Below, one piece after another: positions 63,344 through 64,000 of a DNA stretch of 64,000 nt. The position numbers and the translations under genes were made by a program. Numbering within the stretch: the first letter of the stretch is position 1; each line of letters opens with the position of its first letter. The stretch is from JAWKXU01 sp020446465 (GTDB lineage: Bacteria > Pseudomonadota > Alphaproteobacteria > Sphingomonadales > Sphingomonadaceae): contig JAWKXU010000001.1 in assembly GCA_041396845.1 (NCBI GenBank), forward strand, positions 372,001 through 436,000. The letters run 5' to 3'. The notes below the pieces were generated by a model that saw nothing but the letters and a program-made list of their open reading frames with translations, did no database searches and had not been told where the DNA came from.

Positions 63344-63545
63344 TTGCGTGGCCTGCCGTGGTGGCAGACGCGTCGGTATAGTCCGGATCGGCTTGCATTG
63401 CCCCGCGTTCGCGGCTATGCGCGCGCCTTCCGTAGTCTGGACAGGATACGGGAACCCGTGCGGAAGAGTGGCCATGCCACTTGTTTGACCGCTTATCATG
63501 AGGGTGAGCCAACGGTTTCGCCCGACAGTGTGAAAGGAGGCCATC

Positions 63546-63977
63546 GTGGCCAAGAAAATTGACGGCTATATCAAGCTGCAGGTGCCGGCTGGCGTTGCCA
63601 ACCCGTCGCCGCCGATTGGCCCCGCGCTCGGTCAGCGCGGTGTCAACATCATGGAATTCTGCAAGGCGTTCAACGCTGCCACGCAGGATCTTGAAAAGAG
63701 CATGCCGATCCCGACCATCATCACGGTCTATGCGGATCGCAGCTTTACCTTCGTCACCAAGACCCCGCCCGCCAGCTTCCTGCTGAAGCGCGCTGCCAAG
63801 CTGAAATCCGGCTCGAAAGAACCGGGCAAGGTTTCTGCCGGCACGATCAAGCGTTCGCAGTGCGCTGAAATCGCCGAAATGAAGATGGCCGATCTCAACG
63901 CCAACGACATCGATGCGGCAACGAAGATTATCGAAGGCTCCGCCCGCGCGATGGGCCTCGACGTGGTGGAGGGCTGA
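63546..63977 (+). CDS. rplK: 50S ribosomal protein L11
   Basis: 143 residues with the L11 N-terminus (KKIDGYIKLQVPAGVANPSPPIGPALGQRGVNIMEFCKAFN) and C-terminal rRNA-binding domain (KSGSKEPGKVSAGTI). GTG start after a strong GAAAGGAGG site. rplA follows after 4 bp. Confidence 0.97.
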   Translation: MAKKIDGYIKLQVPAGVANPSPPIGPALGQRGVNIMEFCKAFNAATQDLEKSMPIPTIITVYADRSFTFVTKTPPASFLLKRAAKLKSGSKEPGKVSAGTIKRSQCAEIAEMKMADLNANDIDAATKIIEGSARAMGLDVVEG

Positions 63978-63981
63978 CAAC

Positions 63982-64000
63982 ATGGCAAAGCTGACCAAAA
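63982..64000 (+). CDS. rplA: 50S ribosomal protein L1, first codons only
   Basis: The ATG and the residues MAKLTK begin here and run off the window edge. Position after rplK and the sequence match rplA. Confidence 0.85.

Noticed and set aside
62009..63553. 514-aa reverse frame opposite the HD-GYP gene
   Set aside because: Antisense shadow; no domain signal, whereas the forward frame has clear DUF3391/HD motifs.
1..64000. CRISPR array, prophage or toxin-antitoxin module
   Set aside because: No regularly spaced repeats, phage structural genes or recognisable toxin pairs were seen. The lone XRE regulator has no toxin-like neighbour.

Overview
The window looks like chromosomal DNA of a sphingomonad (Alphaproteobacteria, Sphingomonadales; a Novosphingobium/Erythrobacter-like relative is my guess). 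The reasons are the gene content (a full Tad/Flp pilus locus, an EPS cluster with a fused Wzz/BY-kinase, an NDUFA12-type complex I accessory protein, a PHA-granule family protein, an orphan fatty acyl-AMP ligase, TonB receptors), the GC-rich codon use and the secE-nusG-rplK-rplA end. No species can be named from sequence alone. LAYOUT. 1-15.3 kb is an accessory region with lower GC and exopolysaccharide genes: the end of an acyltransferase, an IS481-family element, a KamA-type radical SAM enzyme, an FAD oxidoreductase, then a reverse-strand block (Wzy-like polymerase, GT4 glycosyltransferase, Wzz/BY-kinase, outer-membrane beta-barrel, priming sugar transferase). A Wza-type export lipoprotein and a PAS_5-like protein carrying a G13 homopolymer lie on the forward strand. 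15.3-26.3 kb is a mobile-element graveyard: an IS6-family element split by an IS1111/IS110-type element, remnants of a CaiB-type CoA-transferase and an MFS transporter, a TonB-dependent receptor disabled by a 25-bp duplication and by an IS21-family insertion, a DUF4177 fragment, an XRE regulator, a two-gene secreted-protein unit and an IS5/IS427-group element. 26.4-38 kb is mostly chromosomal: tRNA-Thr(CGT), an M20 amidohydrolase, and a reverse-strand five-gene unit (Fn3-like membrane protein, sodium:solute symporter, 33-aa membrane peptide, an aspartate-carbamoyltransferase-like enzyme with an altered substrate motif, AsnB). manC-manA for GDP-mannose and two membrane proteins follow. 38.3-39.5 kb is an IS3-family element sitting just upstream of the flp pilin gene. 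39.6-51.2 kb is the Tad pilus operon (flp, cpaB, cpaC, lipoprotein, tadG, tadE, tadE-like, cpaE, cpaF, tadB, tadC, tadD, prepilin peptidase). 51.3-64 kb is housekeeping: TonB-like protein, DUF2721, PHA-granule protein, DUF389, FAAL, RecX, DUF192, NDUFA12, DUF2155, Aat, tRNA-Trp, secE, nusG, a probable Mn2+ (yybP-ykoY) riboswitch before a TMEM165/GDT1 transporter, a degenerate HD-GYP protein, rplK and the start of rplA. HOW IT FITS TOGETHER. The first third supports surface polysaccharide assembly, and manC/manA supply GDP-mannose. The Tad locus builds adhesive pili. The HD-GYP-like protein may link to c-di-GMP control of these surface traits. The most promising uncharacterised system is the symporter/small peptide/carbamoyltransferase/AsnB unit at 28.6-33.7 kb, which faces an N-carbamoyl-amino-acid-hydrolase-like gene.
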